Below, piece after piece: positions 1 through 9,011 of a stretch of 64,000 nucleotides of DNA. The DNA is from CALCKU01 sp964654665. GTDB taxonomy: Bacteria > Pseudomonadota > Alphaproteobacteria > Caulobacterales > Maricaulaceae. The stretch spans positions 47,711 through 111,710 of the forward strand of contig CAZZKV010000006.1 in NCBI GenBank assembly GCA_964654665.1. Direction: 5' to 3'. The position numbers and the translations under genes were made by a program. The first letter of the stretch is position 1; each line of letters opens with the position of its first letter. Below the pieces are notes generated by a model. The model ran no database searches. It was given only the letters and a program-made list of their open reading frames with translations, and was not told the DNA's origin.

Positions 1-1210
1 CCCGAACCTTGGGGGCTCCCGAAACTGTACCAGCCGGAAAACCGGAAAAAAGCGCTGAAAGTGCATCATATTTATCTAAAATATCGCCTTCAACATTAGA
101 GACTATATGCATGACATGGCTATAACGTTCAACGGTAAACCGTTCTGTAACCCTTACACTTCCGGCTTTGGAAACACGGCCAATATCATTGCGCCCTAAA
201 TCGAGTAACATGAGATGTTCGGCGCATTCTTTGGGGTCTGCTAATAGATCTGCCTCATTTTGAATGTCCTCGGCGTAGCTTTTGCCGCGGGGCCGTGTCC
301 CTGCGATCGGACGTATTGTCACAACACCATCTCGTAAACGTACCAAGATTTCTGGACTGGAGCCGATGATGGAATGATCTTCAAAGTTAAGAAAATAAAG
401 AAAGGGCGAGGGGTTCATACGTCGCAAGCTACGATAGAGTGCGAAATCACTGGCGGGCATGGGAGCTGAGAGGCGCTGCCCGATTACAACTTGGAAAATA
501 TCGCCTGATAAAATATAGTCTTTCGCTTTTTTTACCCGATTGGAAAAAGCTGAAAGCGTCGTTCCAAGGACGGGTTTAATTTCAGGCGTTTGAATATCTT
601 CAATGACATTATTGCTGATAGGCAGACTTAAATCATTAATGACAGTCTGAATGCGCCTGGCAGCTTTATCATAACTCCCACCGAGATAAACAGGTGAGGC
701 CACAATGATTTCTTGTGCTACGGCATCAAAGATACAAACAATCGTGGGACGTACCATAATGGCGTCTGGTGTCCCAATTGGATCCGGTAAATCGGAAGGA
801 AGCGTCTCAATTTGCCGGACCATATCATAACCAAGATAACCAAATAAGCCTGCACCCATTGGCGGGATACCATCAGGCAGATCAAAGCCGCTTTCATTTT
901 GTAGATCGCGCAATGTATCCAAGGGTTTGCCATCTAAGACTTGAAAGGGTTCTCCATTTCGGGAAATTTCGCTGACATCTCCTTTGGCGCGCCATATTAC
1001 ATCTGGCGAGAATCCTAAAAAGGAATAGCGGCCGCGAATTTCTCCGCCTTGAACGGATTCAAAAAGAAAAGTATAGGGCTTGCCTTTGGCTATCTTTAAA
1101 TAGGCTGATACTGGCGTATCCAAATCATTGATGACACGTGTATAGACAAGTTGTGATTGCGCTGAATTTGCAACAAAATCTGCCTGACTGGGAATGATAT
1201 CAAGCGGCAT
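1..1210 (-). CDS. trpE: Anthranilate synthase component I (partial, C-terminus beyond window)
   Basis: Catalyses chorismate plus glutamine-derived ammonia to anthranilate, the first committed step of tryptophan synthesis, together with TrpG. The reverse strand reads open from an ATG at 1210 to the window edge, giving about 403 residues. Visible family landmarks are GAGLFGYLGYD near residue 117, IAGTRPRG near 299, EHLMLLDLGRNDIGRV near 330 and PAGTVSGAPK near 391, all in the chorismate-binding fold order. The start codon overlaps the stop of the upstream peptidyl-prolyl isomerase gene by one base (TAATG), so the two are translationally coupled. This ppiD–trpE order is common in Alphaproteobacteria. 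About 100 C-terminal residues are missing because the window ends. Confidence 0.95.
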   Translation of the reverse strand, partial: MPLDIIPSQADFVANSAQSQLVYTRVINDLDTPVSAYLKIAKGKPYTFLFESVQGGEIRGRYSFLGFSPDVIWRAKGDVSEISRNGEPFQVLDGKPLDTLRDLQNESGFDLPDGIPPMGAGLFGYLGYDMVRQIETLPSDLPDPIGTPDAIMVRPTIVCIFDAVAQEIIVASPVYLGGSYDKAARRIQTVINDLSLPISNNVIEDIQTPEIKPVLGTTLSAFSNRVKKAKDYILSGDIFQVVIGQRLSAPMPASDFALYRSLRRMNPSPFLYFLNFEDHSIIGSSPEILVRLRDGVVTIRPIAGTRPRGKSYAEDIQNEADLLADPKECAEHLMLLDLGRNDIGRVSKAGSVRVTERFTVERYSHVMHIVSNVEGDILDKYDALSALFSGFPAGTVSGAPKVR

Positions 1211-3132
1211 TAGGGGGTCGTTATGCCGAGTGTTTGGCGAACATTATTAGGATATTCTTGCAAGGGATTCTTTTTCAAAATTGCTTGTTGATAGGCAAAT
1301 TGAAGGTCGCTGCTGATTGCATTTGTAGCTTGTTCGCGGACAACATCAGCAAATCGCCCAGCTAGAGCGTCCTGATTAGATACAATAGCAGTGAGTACGG
1401 CTATTTGTTTGGTTAAGAGGGTGACGCCGTCGCCGCGTTCAATATCGCCAATCGCCCCGTCCAGAAGACCTACTGTAAGAGCTGGCCCAATTTTATCGCC
1501 GGGGGTTGAGCGTACTAAAATAACATCTTCCAGCGTGGCGCCCGCGCCAAGTTCTACGGCTAATCCATCGAGCGTTTCTCCCTCATCAATGCGTCTTGAG
1601 AGGGCTATAATTTTCTCTGTCAAGGCTTCATCTATTTGCTGTGTTTTCCAACTCGCCGTGGCTGTGTCTTTAACCGTTTCATATGGGCGCATTGCAGAGT
1701 CTTTAATGTCATCGACTCGAATAGCTGCCCATCCTTTAGCGCTGGTTTCAAATAAATCGGTTTCATAGCCGAGGTCATTGGTAAATATTTCACGTAAAAT
1801 AATATCATCTTCGGCAATGCCGGGGACGCGGGAAATACCGCTCATTTTCACACCATATTCTGTTGTGCCTGAACGATCTATAAAATCCAGTGATGAAAGC
1901 GGCAGATTGGTTTTTTCGGCGACTTCTTCCAATGTAAGGCCGTCAGAGAGTGCGTCTTCAATTTCGCCTGTTAAATCGAATAATTTTTCTTGTGCTTTAT
2001 CGTTAATAAGGTTGGTCTGGATTTCATCTCGCTGATTGTCGTAATCGGGAATGATAGCAGGATTAATTTTTGGAACATAAATAGCATACCAATTACCAAG
2101 ACTGCCTAATAGAGTCCGGGCTTCGCCTTCGGCCATCTCAAAACTCGCTTTTGATGTTTCAGGATCGATAATGTCATCGGGGACTGAATCAATATATTCA
2201 ATAGGTTCAACAAGCCCGAGACTAGAAGCGATAGTGGCGGCACTTTCACCGGCATTGAGACGGTCTACAGCTTTTTGTGCGGTAATTTCATCTGTTGCCG
2301 TTATTTGCGTAACAGAGCGCGTTTCGCCAGAACCAATATCGCCTAGTTCAATTTTATATTCAAATGCCGCTTTAATTTCGTCTTCAGTGACCTCAATATT
2401 GGGAGTGATATCAAAGGGTTCAATTCTTAAAAGCGTAACCCGACGATACTGTGGAGCTGTATAATCCCCAGCGTTGTTCTCAATATATGACTTCAATGTT
2501 TCGTCATCAGGATCTTGGATGGCATCTATGGCTTTAGCGTTGACTGTGAGAACTTGCGCTTTGCGTTGCTCAGTTAAAAATTTATATCGTTGAGATGCAA
2601 ATTTAAATGGAGCTTCTAGCCCTCCTATAATGGCCGGAATCGTTTGTTGACGGCGGAGAGAGCGAAATATGTCGGTTTCAAAATCTTCCCGCGTAATGGA
2701 ATTGCTACGCAAGACCTCATCTAGCTTTTTTTCACTGAACTTTCCGGTTATTTCGTCCTGAAAGCTGGGAATATCCTTGACGACATCGCGAGCTGTCCTG
2801 CGGTTTACACCAATGCCCAATTCATCAGCATCCAGTCCAATAACTGCCTCAGTCATAAGGGATTGCAGAACTTGATTATGGATGCCTTGATTATAGGCTT
2901 CTTCATTGGTCATAACTTGACCAGAGTCCCGTCCCATAACGCGCAACTCTCGGCGGAAGCTATCGTTGAATTCACGGGTAGATATATCCTGTTTCCCAAC
3001 AGAAAGAACCGCGTTTTTCACTTGAGGTGTGAAAACATCACTGACTCCCCAAACGGCAAAACCGATAACTAACAAACCAATGAGAATCCCCACTGCTGTT
3101 TTTTGAATTTTACCGCCAATACCTTTGGACAT
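1210..3132 (-). CDS. ppiD: SurA/PpiD-type membrane-anchored peptidyl-prolyl isomerase
   Basis: A periplasmic folding factor anchored in the inner membrane, expected to help outer-membrane and secreted proteins fold. The 640-residue length suits PpiD. A short basic N-terminus is followed by one membrane helix at about residues 11-31, then the SurA_N-like chaperone region (about 35-170) and a parvulin-like domain around 240-360 (PEYRR-like ‘APQYRRVTLLRIEP’ entry strand). The C-terminal half has no strong catalytic signature, as is typical of the weakly active PpiD group. It directly precedes and overlaps trpE and is divergent from tpiA, the usual alphaproteobacterial arrangement. The family call is firm; isomerase activity is not shown by the sequence. 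Confidence 0.9.
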   Translation of the reverse strand: MSKGIGGKIQKTAVGILIGLLVIGFAVWGVSDVFTPQVKNAVLSVGKQDISTREFNDSFRRELRVMGRDSGQVMTNEEAYNQGIHNQVLQSLMTEAVIGLDADELGIGVNRRTARDVVKDIPSFQDEITGKFSEKKLDEVLRSNSITREDFETDIFRSLRRQQTIPAIIGGLEAPFKFASQRYKFLTEQRKAQVLTVNAKAIDAIQDPDDETLKSYIENNAGDYTAPQYRRVTLLRIEPFDITPNIEVTEDEIKAAFEYKIELGDIGSGETRSVTQITATDEITAQKAVDRLNAGESAATIASSLGLVEPIEYIDSVPDDIIDPETSKASFEMAEGEARTLLGSLGNWYAIYVPKINPAIIPDYDNQRDEIQTNLINDKAQEKLFDLTGEIEDALSDGLTLEEVAEKTNLPLSSLDFIDRSGTTEYGVKMSGISRVPGIAEDDIILREIFTNDLGYETDLFETSAKGWAAIRVDDIKDSAMRPYETVKDTATASWKTQQIDEALTEKIIALSRRIDEGETLDGLAVELGAGATLEDVILVRSTPGDKIGPALTVGLLDGAIGDIERGDGVTLLTKQIAVLTAIVSNQDALAGRFADVVREQATNAISSDLQFAYQQAILKKNPLQEYPNNVRQTLGITTP

Positions 3133-3164
3133 ATTCGCCTCTTAACTGATTTGAGGGTTACATA

Positions 3165-3183
3165 GCTTTGCCTATGCTTTGCC
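3165..3183. repeat. Tandem GCTTTGCC direct repeat in ppiD/tpiA divergent region
   Basis: The 162-base divergent region between ppiD and tpiA holds two copies of GCTTTGCC separated by TAT, an 11-base period or about one helical turn. This could be a regulator-binding direct repeat or chance; nothing else in the sequence supports a function. Confidence 0.25.
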
Positions 3184-3294
3184 GCAAGTCCCATCACAGA
3201 GATGTTTGCGCGATTTCTAGCTTGCCAGTTCGCCGTAGAACCGCATTATAGTAATGAAATTGACTGTATAGCCTTGCAAATTGAAAGAGATGTT

Positions 3295-4011
3295 ATGACG
3301 CCGTTGATTGCAGCGAATTGGAAAATGAACGGAACGCCGGGGTGGTTGTCCAAACCATCGGAATTTGATGCTCTTTTACCCGCTTCCCAACGGCAAAATA
3401 TCGAGGTTCTGCTTTGTCCACCTTTTCCACTTTTGGGAGGGATGCTTCCTGATTGCGAAGGCGCGGACATCCTGCTGGGCGCTCAGACATGTCATGAAAA
3501 AGATAATGGAGCGCATACAGGTGAAGTCAGTCCAGCGCTTTTGTCGCAACTAGGTGTTTCTTACGTTATTGTCGGGCATTCCGAGCGCCGGGCTACTGGC
3601 GAAACCGATAATATGGTTAGAACGAAATCTGAAGCGGTTTTACGTCATAATATGACACCCATCATTTGTATTGGTGAAAATATTGATCAACGCCATGCGG
3701 GGCAGGCACAATCTGTGGTCTTAAGGCAATTAGCTGCAAGCTTACCAAATCATGGGACCGTCGTTATTGCTTATGAGCCGATATGGGCTATCGGTACGGG
3801 ACAGGTTGCGACAGTGGATGATATTAATACTATGCACAGGGCTATTCGGGCAGAAATCGGCGGGATGACCCGGATTCTTTACGGTGGTTCGGTCAAACCC
3901 GGGAATGCAGTGGAGATTTTAGCAATCGGAGATGTAAACGGTGCGCTTATTGGGGGAGCCAGCCTTGAAATGGAGAGTTTGGCGCATATAGCGCGCGCTG
4001 CGCTTAGGTGA
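3295..4011 (+). CDS. tpiA: Triosephosphate isomerase
   Basis: Interconverts dihydroxyacetone phosphate and glyceraldehyde 3-phosphate in glycolysis and gluconeogenesis. The frame is open further upstream, but the ATG at 3295 (after a GAAAGAGA ribosome-binding stretch) gives the standard N-terminus MTPLIAANWKMNG and 238 residues, close to the family's roughly 250. Catalytic residues are visible: Lys10 in NWKMNG, His95 in VGHSERR and Glu161 in YEPIWAIGTG; the phosphate-binding GGSVKPGNA and GALIGGASL loops follow. It is divergent from ppiD and ends 8 bases inside the convergent HAD phosphatase gene. Confidence 0.97.
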   Translation: MTPLIAANWKMNGTPGWLSKPSEFDALLPASQRQNIEVLLCPPFPLLGGMLPDCEGADILLGAQTCHEKDNGAHTGEVSPALLSQLGVSYVIVGHSERRATGETDNMVRTKSEAVLRHNMTPIICIGENIDQRHAGQAQSVVLRQLAASLPNHGTVVIAYEPIWAIGTGQVATVDDINTMHRAIRAEIGGMTRILYGGSVKPGNAVEILAIGDVNGALIGGASLEMESLAHIARAALR

Positions 4012-4606
4012 TTAGACCAAGTGATTGTAAGACAGGTAAAACGCCATAGCGGTTATCGACGTGATGTGCGATCAGGCCAGAGTCTCTAGCCGCTATTACA
4101 TTAGCAGATGAATCATCAAAAAACCAGATATCTTGGGGCGGGACTCCGATTGTTTTGATTGCCTTTTCATAAATAACGTGGCTGGGTTTTGCACATTTCA
4201 TAATATGTGAGGCCATTGGATAGTGGAATTGTTCCGTTACATCTAGATGGGTAGTTAAATAGGCCCAATGGCTTGCATTTGTATTGGATAGACAGGCTGT
4301 GGTATAACGGGTTTTAAGGGTTTGCAGCGCATCGATCACACCCGAAAAGGGCGGGTGTACCCAGCTATTCCAATGATTTAAAAACGCCTCGATGGTTAAT
4401 TCCAGAGCAAATGTATCTATCATTTTATTTGCGAAATTTTCACTAGATATCTCACCAGTCTCATACAGAGTATTTGGATTATCAGAGCCAAAAAATGATA
4501 GGATATTGTTACGGCTGCGCTGCGTTAATTTAGCCATACCATCCATGCCAACCCATGGAACAATTACGCCGCCTAAATCGAACATCAGGGCCGCGGGTTG
4601 TGACAT
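4004..4606 (-). CDS. HAD-superfamily hydrolase, YihX-like
   Basis: A probable small-molecule phosphatase of 200 residues, related to the YihX/glucose-1-phosphate phosphatase branch of subfamily IA. Motif I is FDLGGV near residue 9, with Gly in place of the second Asp; that is normal for this branch. Motif II is ACLSNTN around residue 103, the motif III Lys is in KPSHVIYEKA, and motif IV is the FFDDSSANVIAAR stretch around 165. It lies 15 bases downstream of pckA on the same strand, so it may be co-transcribed with it. Its 3' end overlaps the convergent tpiA by 8 bases. Substrate unknown. Confidence 0.8.
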   Translation of the reverse strand: MSQPAALMFDLGGVIVPWVGMDGMAKLTQRSRNNILSFFGSDNPNTLYETGEISSENFANKMIDTFALELTIEAFLNHWNSWVHPPFSGVIDALQTLKTRYTTACLSNTNASHWAYLTTHLDVTEQFHYPMASHIMKCAKPSHVIYEKAIKTIGVPPQDIWFFDDSSANVIAARDSGLIAHHVDNRYGVLPVLQSLGLIT

Positions 4607-4621
4607 AATTCAGTCCGTTTG

Positions 4622-6211
4622 TTAGGCAGCCTGCGGAGCAGCAGCTTTCACATCATCACTAACATGGTTTTCGAATTTAGCAAAGTTCTCTATAAACATT
4701 TGGATTAATTTTTGAGCTTGTGCATCATATGCAGCCGGATTTGACCATGTGTTACGCGGACTTAATAATGTGCTATCAACGCCTTCAATTGCTGTTGGCA
4801 CGATAACCCCAAAGTTTTTATCACGGCGAAATTCACTTTTAGCCAAGCAGCCATCTAATGCTGCGTTCAGCATTGTTCGCGTGGCTTTTATTGGCATGCG
4901 GTAGCCTGTACCGTAAGGACCAGCTGTCCAGCCGGTATTAACCAACCAGCAATCAACATTGTGCTCCGCTATGAGGTCACGTAAAAGCTCACCGTAAACA
5001 GCTGGATGACGAGGCATGAAAGGTGCGCCGAAACAGGCGGAGAATGTTGCGGTCGGTTCTGTAACCCCTTTTTCTGTCCCTGCAACTTTTGCTGTATAGC
5101 CGGATAGAAAATGATACATGGCTTGCTGCGATGTTAGCTTGGAGATAGGCGGTAGAATCCCGAAAGCATCTGCCGTTAACATAATAAGCGTTTTCGGTTG
5201 ACCGCAACGTCCTGTAGGACTTGCATTGGGGATTGCGGTTAAATCATAAGCGCCGCGGCTATTTTCTGCGAGTGTATTGTCATCAAAATTAAGTTCACGC
5301 GTCACTGGGTCCATGACGACATTTTCAAGAATCGTGCCCCATTGTGAGGTTGTTGCAAAGATTTCAGGTTCTGCCTCTTGCGATAATTTGATCATTTTAG
5401 CGTAACAGCCACCTTCAAAATTGAACAAGCCGTTTTCTGACCAACCATGTTCATCATCGCCAACTAAGGTGCGATCAGGATTGGCCGAGAGTGTTGTTTT
5501 GCCCGTGCCCGATAATCCAAAAAAAATAGCAGCATTATCATTGTCATCAACATTAACCGAGCAATGCATAGGCATGACGCGTTTGGTTGGAAGGAAATAA
5601 TTCAGAGCCGAAAAGACAGATTTTTTGGTCTCACCGGCATAAGAGGTGCCACCAATCAGGATCAAGCGTTCGCTCATGTTCACTGCAATAACTGTTTCCG
5701 AGCGTGTCCCGTGTTTGGCTGGTTCGGCCTGAAAAGAGGGTAGGTTTATAATTGTGAATTCCGGAACGAAGGTTTCCAGTTCTTCAGTCGTAGGTTGTCG
5801 CAAGAGGTGATGCACGAATAGACCATGCCATGCAAATTCGGTTACAATTTGAACAGGTAGACGGTGATTAAGATCGGCACCGCCAAATGTATCTTGTCCA
5901 TAAAGCGTATCAAGACTGATCATATGGGCTTCGAAATCGGCTTTGAGAACCGCGAAATGTTCCGGTGTCATAGCCGCATTGCCGTCCCACCATACGGTAT
6001 TTTCCGTTTCAGCATCACGTACAACAAATTTATCGGTTGCAGACCGCCCCGTATGTTTACCCGTTTTGACGACTAAGGCTCCGCCTTTGGCTACCTTTGC
6101 ATCTTCGTGGCATACAGCCATTTCATAAAAGCGAGCCGGAGCCCAATTCCATTGGATGTTATAATCTCTATGAAAACCATCAACGCCCAGATTACGATTT
6201 TTAGAAGTCAT
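4622..6211 (-). CDS. pckA: Phosphoenolpyruvate carboxykinase (ATP)
   Basis: Converts oxaloacetate and ATP to phosphoenolpyruvate and CO2, the entry step of gluconeogenesis from TCA-cycle acids. The 529 residues match the family. The kinase-1a P-loop GLSGTGKTTLS lies at about residues 231-241, preceded by the GGTSYAGETKKS motif and followed by the VGDDEHGW metal/nucleotide segment. The gene is preceded by a 171-base gap that holds an inverted repeat (6318-6345). Its role fits a window full of acyl-CoA and 2-oxo-acid catabolism, where growth on organic acids would need gluconeogenesis. Confidence 0.97.
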   Translation of the reverse strand: MTSKNRNLGVDGFHRDYNIQWNWAPARFYEMAVCHEDAKVAKGGALVVKTGKHTGRSATDKFVVRDAETENTVWWDGNAAMTPEHFAVLKADFEAHMISLDTLYGQDTFGGADLNHRLPVQIVTEFAWHGLFVHHLLRQPTTEELETFVPEFTIINLPSFQAEPAKHGTRSETVIAVNMSERLILIGGTSYAGETKKSVFSALNYFLPTKRVMPMHCSVNVDDNDNAAIFFGLSGTGKTTLSANPDRTLVGDDEHGWSENGLFNFEGGCYAKMIKLSQEAEPEIFATTSQWGTILENVVMDPVTRELNFDDNTLAENSRGAYDLTAIPNASPTGRCGQPKTLIMLTADAFGILPPISKLTSQQAMYHFLSGYTAKVAGTEKGVTEPTATFSACFGAPFMPRHPAVYGELLRDLIAEHNVDCWLVNTGWTAGPYGTGYRMPIKATRTMLNAALDGCLAKSEFRRDKNFGVIVPTAIEGVDSTLLSPRNTWSNPAAYDAQAQKLIQMFIENFAKFENHVSDDVKAAAPQAA

Positions 6212-6317
6212 ATGTTTCCCACTATGTTCCCCGAATTTATGAAGCGGGACCTAGCAGATATAGTGCCAACATCAATGGACCATGCAGAAAAATTCCTTAT
6301 ATTTCAATAATTTAATA

Positions 6318-6345
6318 TGACAGCGCTATCAAGACATCGCTGTCA
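6318..6345. promoter_or_regulatory. Inverted repeat upstream of pckA
   Basis: TGACAGCG (6318-6325) and CGCTGTCA (6338-6345) form a perfect 8-base inverted repeat with a 12-base spacer. It lies about 107 bases upstream of the pckA start and 38 bases past the stop of the upstream GST gene. There is no T-run on either side, so an operator is more likely than a rho-independent terminator, but a GST mRNA 3' hairpin remains possible. Confidence 0.35.
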
Positions 6346-6382
6346 ATGCGTATTCGAAAATGAAGTCGAGAGTATTGTTCGC

Positions 6383-7015
6383 TTACGCAGTATAGGAAGG
6401 ACGTTTTTTCATGCGTTCATACCATGCCAAAAGCGCAGTTTGCGATTCGAGCGGGTAAATTTTAACCCAACGTGCAAAATCAATGACTACTGTGGCGGTA
6501 ATATCAGCAACTGAATAATTTGGACCGGCAACATAATCATTGTTTTGTAATTGTGCGTTAATATCTTCAAAGAACCAAGCAATTCGTTGTCGCCCCCGTA
6601 GAGCGAGGTCAGGAATTTGGGCGACGTTCCGAGGGCCGGTAATTGCCCGGTCTTTCATGCGTGGAGAGGCGTTCCGCAACGCCTCAGCTATAGCGGAAAG
6701 TCCATCAAACTCAATGCGCCAATTCCATTTTGCAATAGTTGCTTTTTCTTCGGGGGTTGTTCCCAGCATAGGATTGTCTGGGTAGGCGGCATCGATATAG
6801 GCATTGATTTCTGCATTTTCAGTCATGACATACCCGTTTTCATTAACAAGGGCAGGGACTGTGCAGCGCGGATTTATGGCGCGAAACGCTTCACCCATTT
6901 GTTCATTTGTGCTGATGTCGATTTGAATGTTTTCATAATCAATTCCTTTTTCTGCCAGCAACATACGGGCCCGGCGCGGACTAGGCGCTGTTTTACAATC
7001 ATAAAGCTTGAGCAT
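6383..7015 (-). CDS. Glutathione S-transferase family protein
   Basis: A 210-residue cytosolic GST. The N-terminal thioredoxin-like half starts MLKLYDCKTAPSPRRARM, with the active-site Ser/Cys expected in the first helix, and contains the conserved cis-Pro turn and a ‘TENAEINAYID’ glutathione γ-glutamyl-binding segment at about residues 65-75. The C-terminal half is all-helical, with YSVADITATVVIDF typical of the α6 capping box. It resembles Ure2p/GstA-like members. Substrate not predictable. It lies divergent from the pirin gene with only 41 bases between starts, so both may share one regulatory region. Confidence 0.85.
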   Translation of the reverse strand: MLKLYDCKTAPSPRRARMLLAEKGIDYENIQIDISTNEQMGEAFRAINPRCTVPALVNENGYVMTENAEINAYIDAAYPDNPMLGTTPEEKATIAKWNWRIEFDGLSAIAEALRNASPRMKDRAITGPRNVAQIPDLALRGRQRIAWFFEDINAQLQNNDYVAGPNYSVADITATVVIDFARWVKIYPLESQTALLAWYERMKKRPSYTA

Positions 7016-7056
7016 CGGCTTGTCCTTCGTCTAAATTAGTATCTGATGGAGAGACT

Positions 7057-7911
7057 ATGACAGAGACAGGGGCAATAAAAGCCGTTTTACGGCCAAAAGA
7101 AAAAAATATTAACGGCCTTAATGTTCGGCGAGCGCTGCCATTTATTCAGCAACGAGCCATTGGACCATGGGTGTTTTTCGATCATTTTGGACCCGTTCGG
7201 TTCAAACCGGGGCAAGGGATAGATGTTGGCGTCCACCCGCATATTAATTTGGCTACTGTCACTTATTTATTTGATGGTGAAATATTTCACCGTGATAGTT
7301 TGGGCCATGCTGTGCCTATTTATCCGGGGGCTATCAACCTTATGGTGGCCGGGCGGGGTATCGCCCATTCCGAAACGACACGGGAGGCTTTACGGGCCAC
7401 TGGTTATACACTGCACGGTTTACAGCTTTGGCATGCATTACCGGAAGAGTATGAAGAAATTGAACCGGCTTTTTACCATACATCAGCAAATGACATTCCT
7501 ATCGTTGAGTCTGATGGCGCGGTCTTACGTGTTTTAATGGGGAAGAGTTTTGGACATATATCACCCGTTAAATCGTTTTCCCCGATCATATATATTGACG
7601 CTGATATGGAAGACGGCGCGTATTTTGATATCCCCAAAGCCGATGAACGTGGTTTGTATATTGTCAAAGGGGAGGCAGAGGTGAGCAGCTATTCTGGGAG
7701 AAGCGGTGTTGCGACTATTAACACAATGACGGTTCTATCTAGGGATGCCAAAACCATAACAGCGAAAGGTCATACCCGGCTTGTTATCATCGGCGGTGCA
7801 CCGTTGGGATATCGCCACATGTGGTGGAATTTCATTTCTTCGCGGCCAGAGCGTATAGAACAAGCAAAACAGGATTGGGCTGAGGGACGGTTTGGAAATG
7901 TGGATGGGTAA
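7057..7911 (+). CDS. Pirin family protein
   Basis: A bicupin of 284 residues. The four Fe-ligand residues of pirin are in place: His60 and His62 in GVHPH, His104 and Glu106 in GIAHSE, close to the spacing of human pirin (56, 58, 101, 103). Bacterial pirins have been linked to quercetinase activity or redox-dependent regulation, and neither can be assigned here. The start ATG follows GGAGAG at a normal distance. It converges on the VOC gene. Confidence 0.9.
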   Translation: MTETGAIKAVLRPKEKNINGLNVRRALPFIQQRAIGPWVFFDHFGPVRFKPGQGIDVGVHPHINLATVTYLFDGEIFHRDSLGHAVPIYPGAINLMVAGRGIAHSETTREALRATGYTLHGLQLWHALPEEYEEIEPAFYHTSANDIPIVESDGAVLRVLMGKSFGHISPVKSFSPIIYIDADMEDGAYFDIPKADERGLYIVKGEAEVSSYSGRSGVATINTMTVLSRDAKTITAKGHTRLVIIGGAPLGYRHMWWNFISSRPERIEQAKQDWAEGRFGNVDG

Positions 7912-7933
7912 AAAAGCGGTTGAGGAAAAAGTT

Positions 7934-8350
7934 TTACATTACGAATATCTGTGATTTATTTTTGAAACTTTTAAATTCTAATGCATTGCCAGAAGGATCG
8001 CGGAAAAACATTGTTGCTTGTTCGCCAATCTCGCCTTTGAAACGAATATAAGGGGTGATGATAAATTGAATTTCAAATTTTATTAGGCGGTCGCGCAAAG
8101 CGTGCCATTCTTCCCAACCTAGAACGGCCCCGAAATGACGAACAGGAACATGTTTGCCGTCAACAATATTTACCGCTTCGGGTATGACAAAACATTCGGG
8201 TTTAATGTGGAAGCTGACTTGATGACCAAAAAAATTAAAATCGATCCAGCTATCGGCTTCGCGCCCCTGAGTGCATCCGATAATATGGGTGTAAAAGGCC
8301 CGTGTTTCTTCTTTATCTTTAATTGGACATGCAAGGTGGAAAGCCGTCAT
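7934..8350 (-). CDS. VOC (glyoxalase/extradiol dioxygenase-like) protein
   Basis: A small VOC-fold protein of 138 residues. The first module opens FHLACPIKDKEETRAFYTHIIG and continues with the characteristic WIDFNFFGHQVSFH segment. The second module ends in FFRDPSGNALEFKSF, carrying the metal-ligand Glu position of the fold. A longer frame starts at 8380 but would overlap the preceding GST by 26 bases; the ATG at 8350, two bases after that GST's stop codon region, fits the family N-terminus better. It is co-oriented with the upstream GST gene and probably co-transcribed. No substrate can be assigned. Confidence 0.8.
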   Translation of the reverse strand: MTAFHLACPIKDKEETRAFYTHIIGCTQGREADSWIDFNFFGHQVSFHIKPECFVIPEAVNIVDGKHVPVRHFGAVLGWEEWHALRDRLIKFEIQFIITPYIRFKGEIGEQATMFFRDPSGNALEFKSFKNKSQIFVM

Positions 8351-8354
8351 GGTG

Positions 8355-8984
8355 TCATTTGGGGCCGTAAGCATAATCACCGCCGCGTTCCAAGGCGCGT
8401 AGATAGGCTGGGCGTTTGTGAATTTTATTTACATAATCTTCACAGGCTTCATAGCCTTTTAGGCGCCCGCGGGCTTTGGCCGCTTCTAGCGGGAAGATCA
8501 TTTGTATATCGGCTCCTGTCAATCGATCTCCCGCAAAATAGTCATTGCGAATAAGACGATATTCGCAATAGTCGAGAACCCCTTGAATTTCTTTCATAAT
8601 CAGTGGGGTAATGGGGGCGGCAGCGTCACCAAGATAACCCGTGTAAAGGGCGAGTAGGAAAGGCAACATAGCTGAACCTTCGGCAAAATGCAGGAAGTGG
8701 ACATAGTCGATATATTCCTGTGTTTCAATTTCGGGACGGAGCTTCCCATCTCCATATTTATCTAAAAGATAAACAATAATCGCACCTGTTTCAGCCACAA
8801 TATTATCACCATCTTCAATGACAGGAGATTTACCTAAAGGGTGGATAGCTTTCAAATCAGCGGGAGCCCGGCCAGTATCCGGATCACGTTGATAATGCCG
8901 AATATCATAGTCAATGCCGAGTTCTTCAAGAAGCCATAAAATACGTTGAGACCGGGAATTGTTGAGATGATGTATGGTTAGCAT
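8355..8984 (-). CDS. Glutathione S-transferase family protein
   Basis: A second GST, 209 residues. The N-terminus MLTIHHLNNSRSQRILWLLEELG places the likely catalytic Ser in the NSRSQR turn, followed by the cis-Pro GKSPVIEDG and VAETGAIIVYLL segments at about residues 50-75. The C-terminal domain contains the DRLTGADIQMIFP capping motif. It is unlike the GST at 6383 in the active-site loop, so they are not recent duplicates. The VOC gene follows immediately, which suggests a shared detoxification or catabolic role. Confidence 0.85.
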   Translation of the reverse strand: MLTIHHLNNSRSQRILWLLEELGIDYDIRHYQRDPDTGRAPADLKAIHPLGKSPVIEDGDNIVAETGAIIVYLLDKYGDGKLRPEIETQEYIDYVHFLHFAEGSAMLPFLLALYTGYLGDAAAPITPLIMKEIQGVLDYCEYRLIRNDYFAGDRLTGADIQMIFPLEAAKARGRLKGYEACEDYVNKIHKRPAYLRALERGGDYAYGPK

Positions 8985-9011
8985 GAAACCATTTTGCAGT
9001 GCATAGACGGC

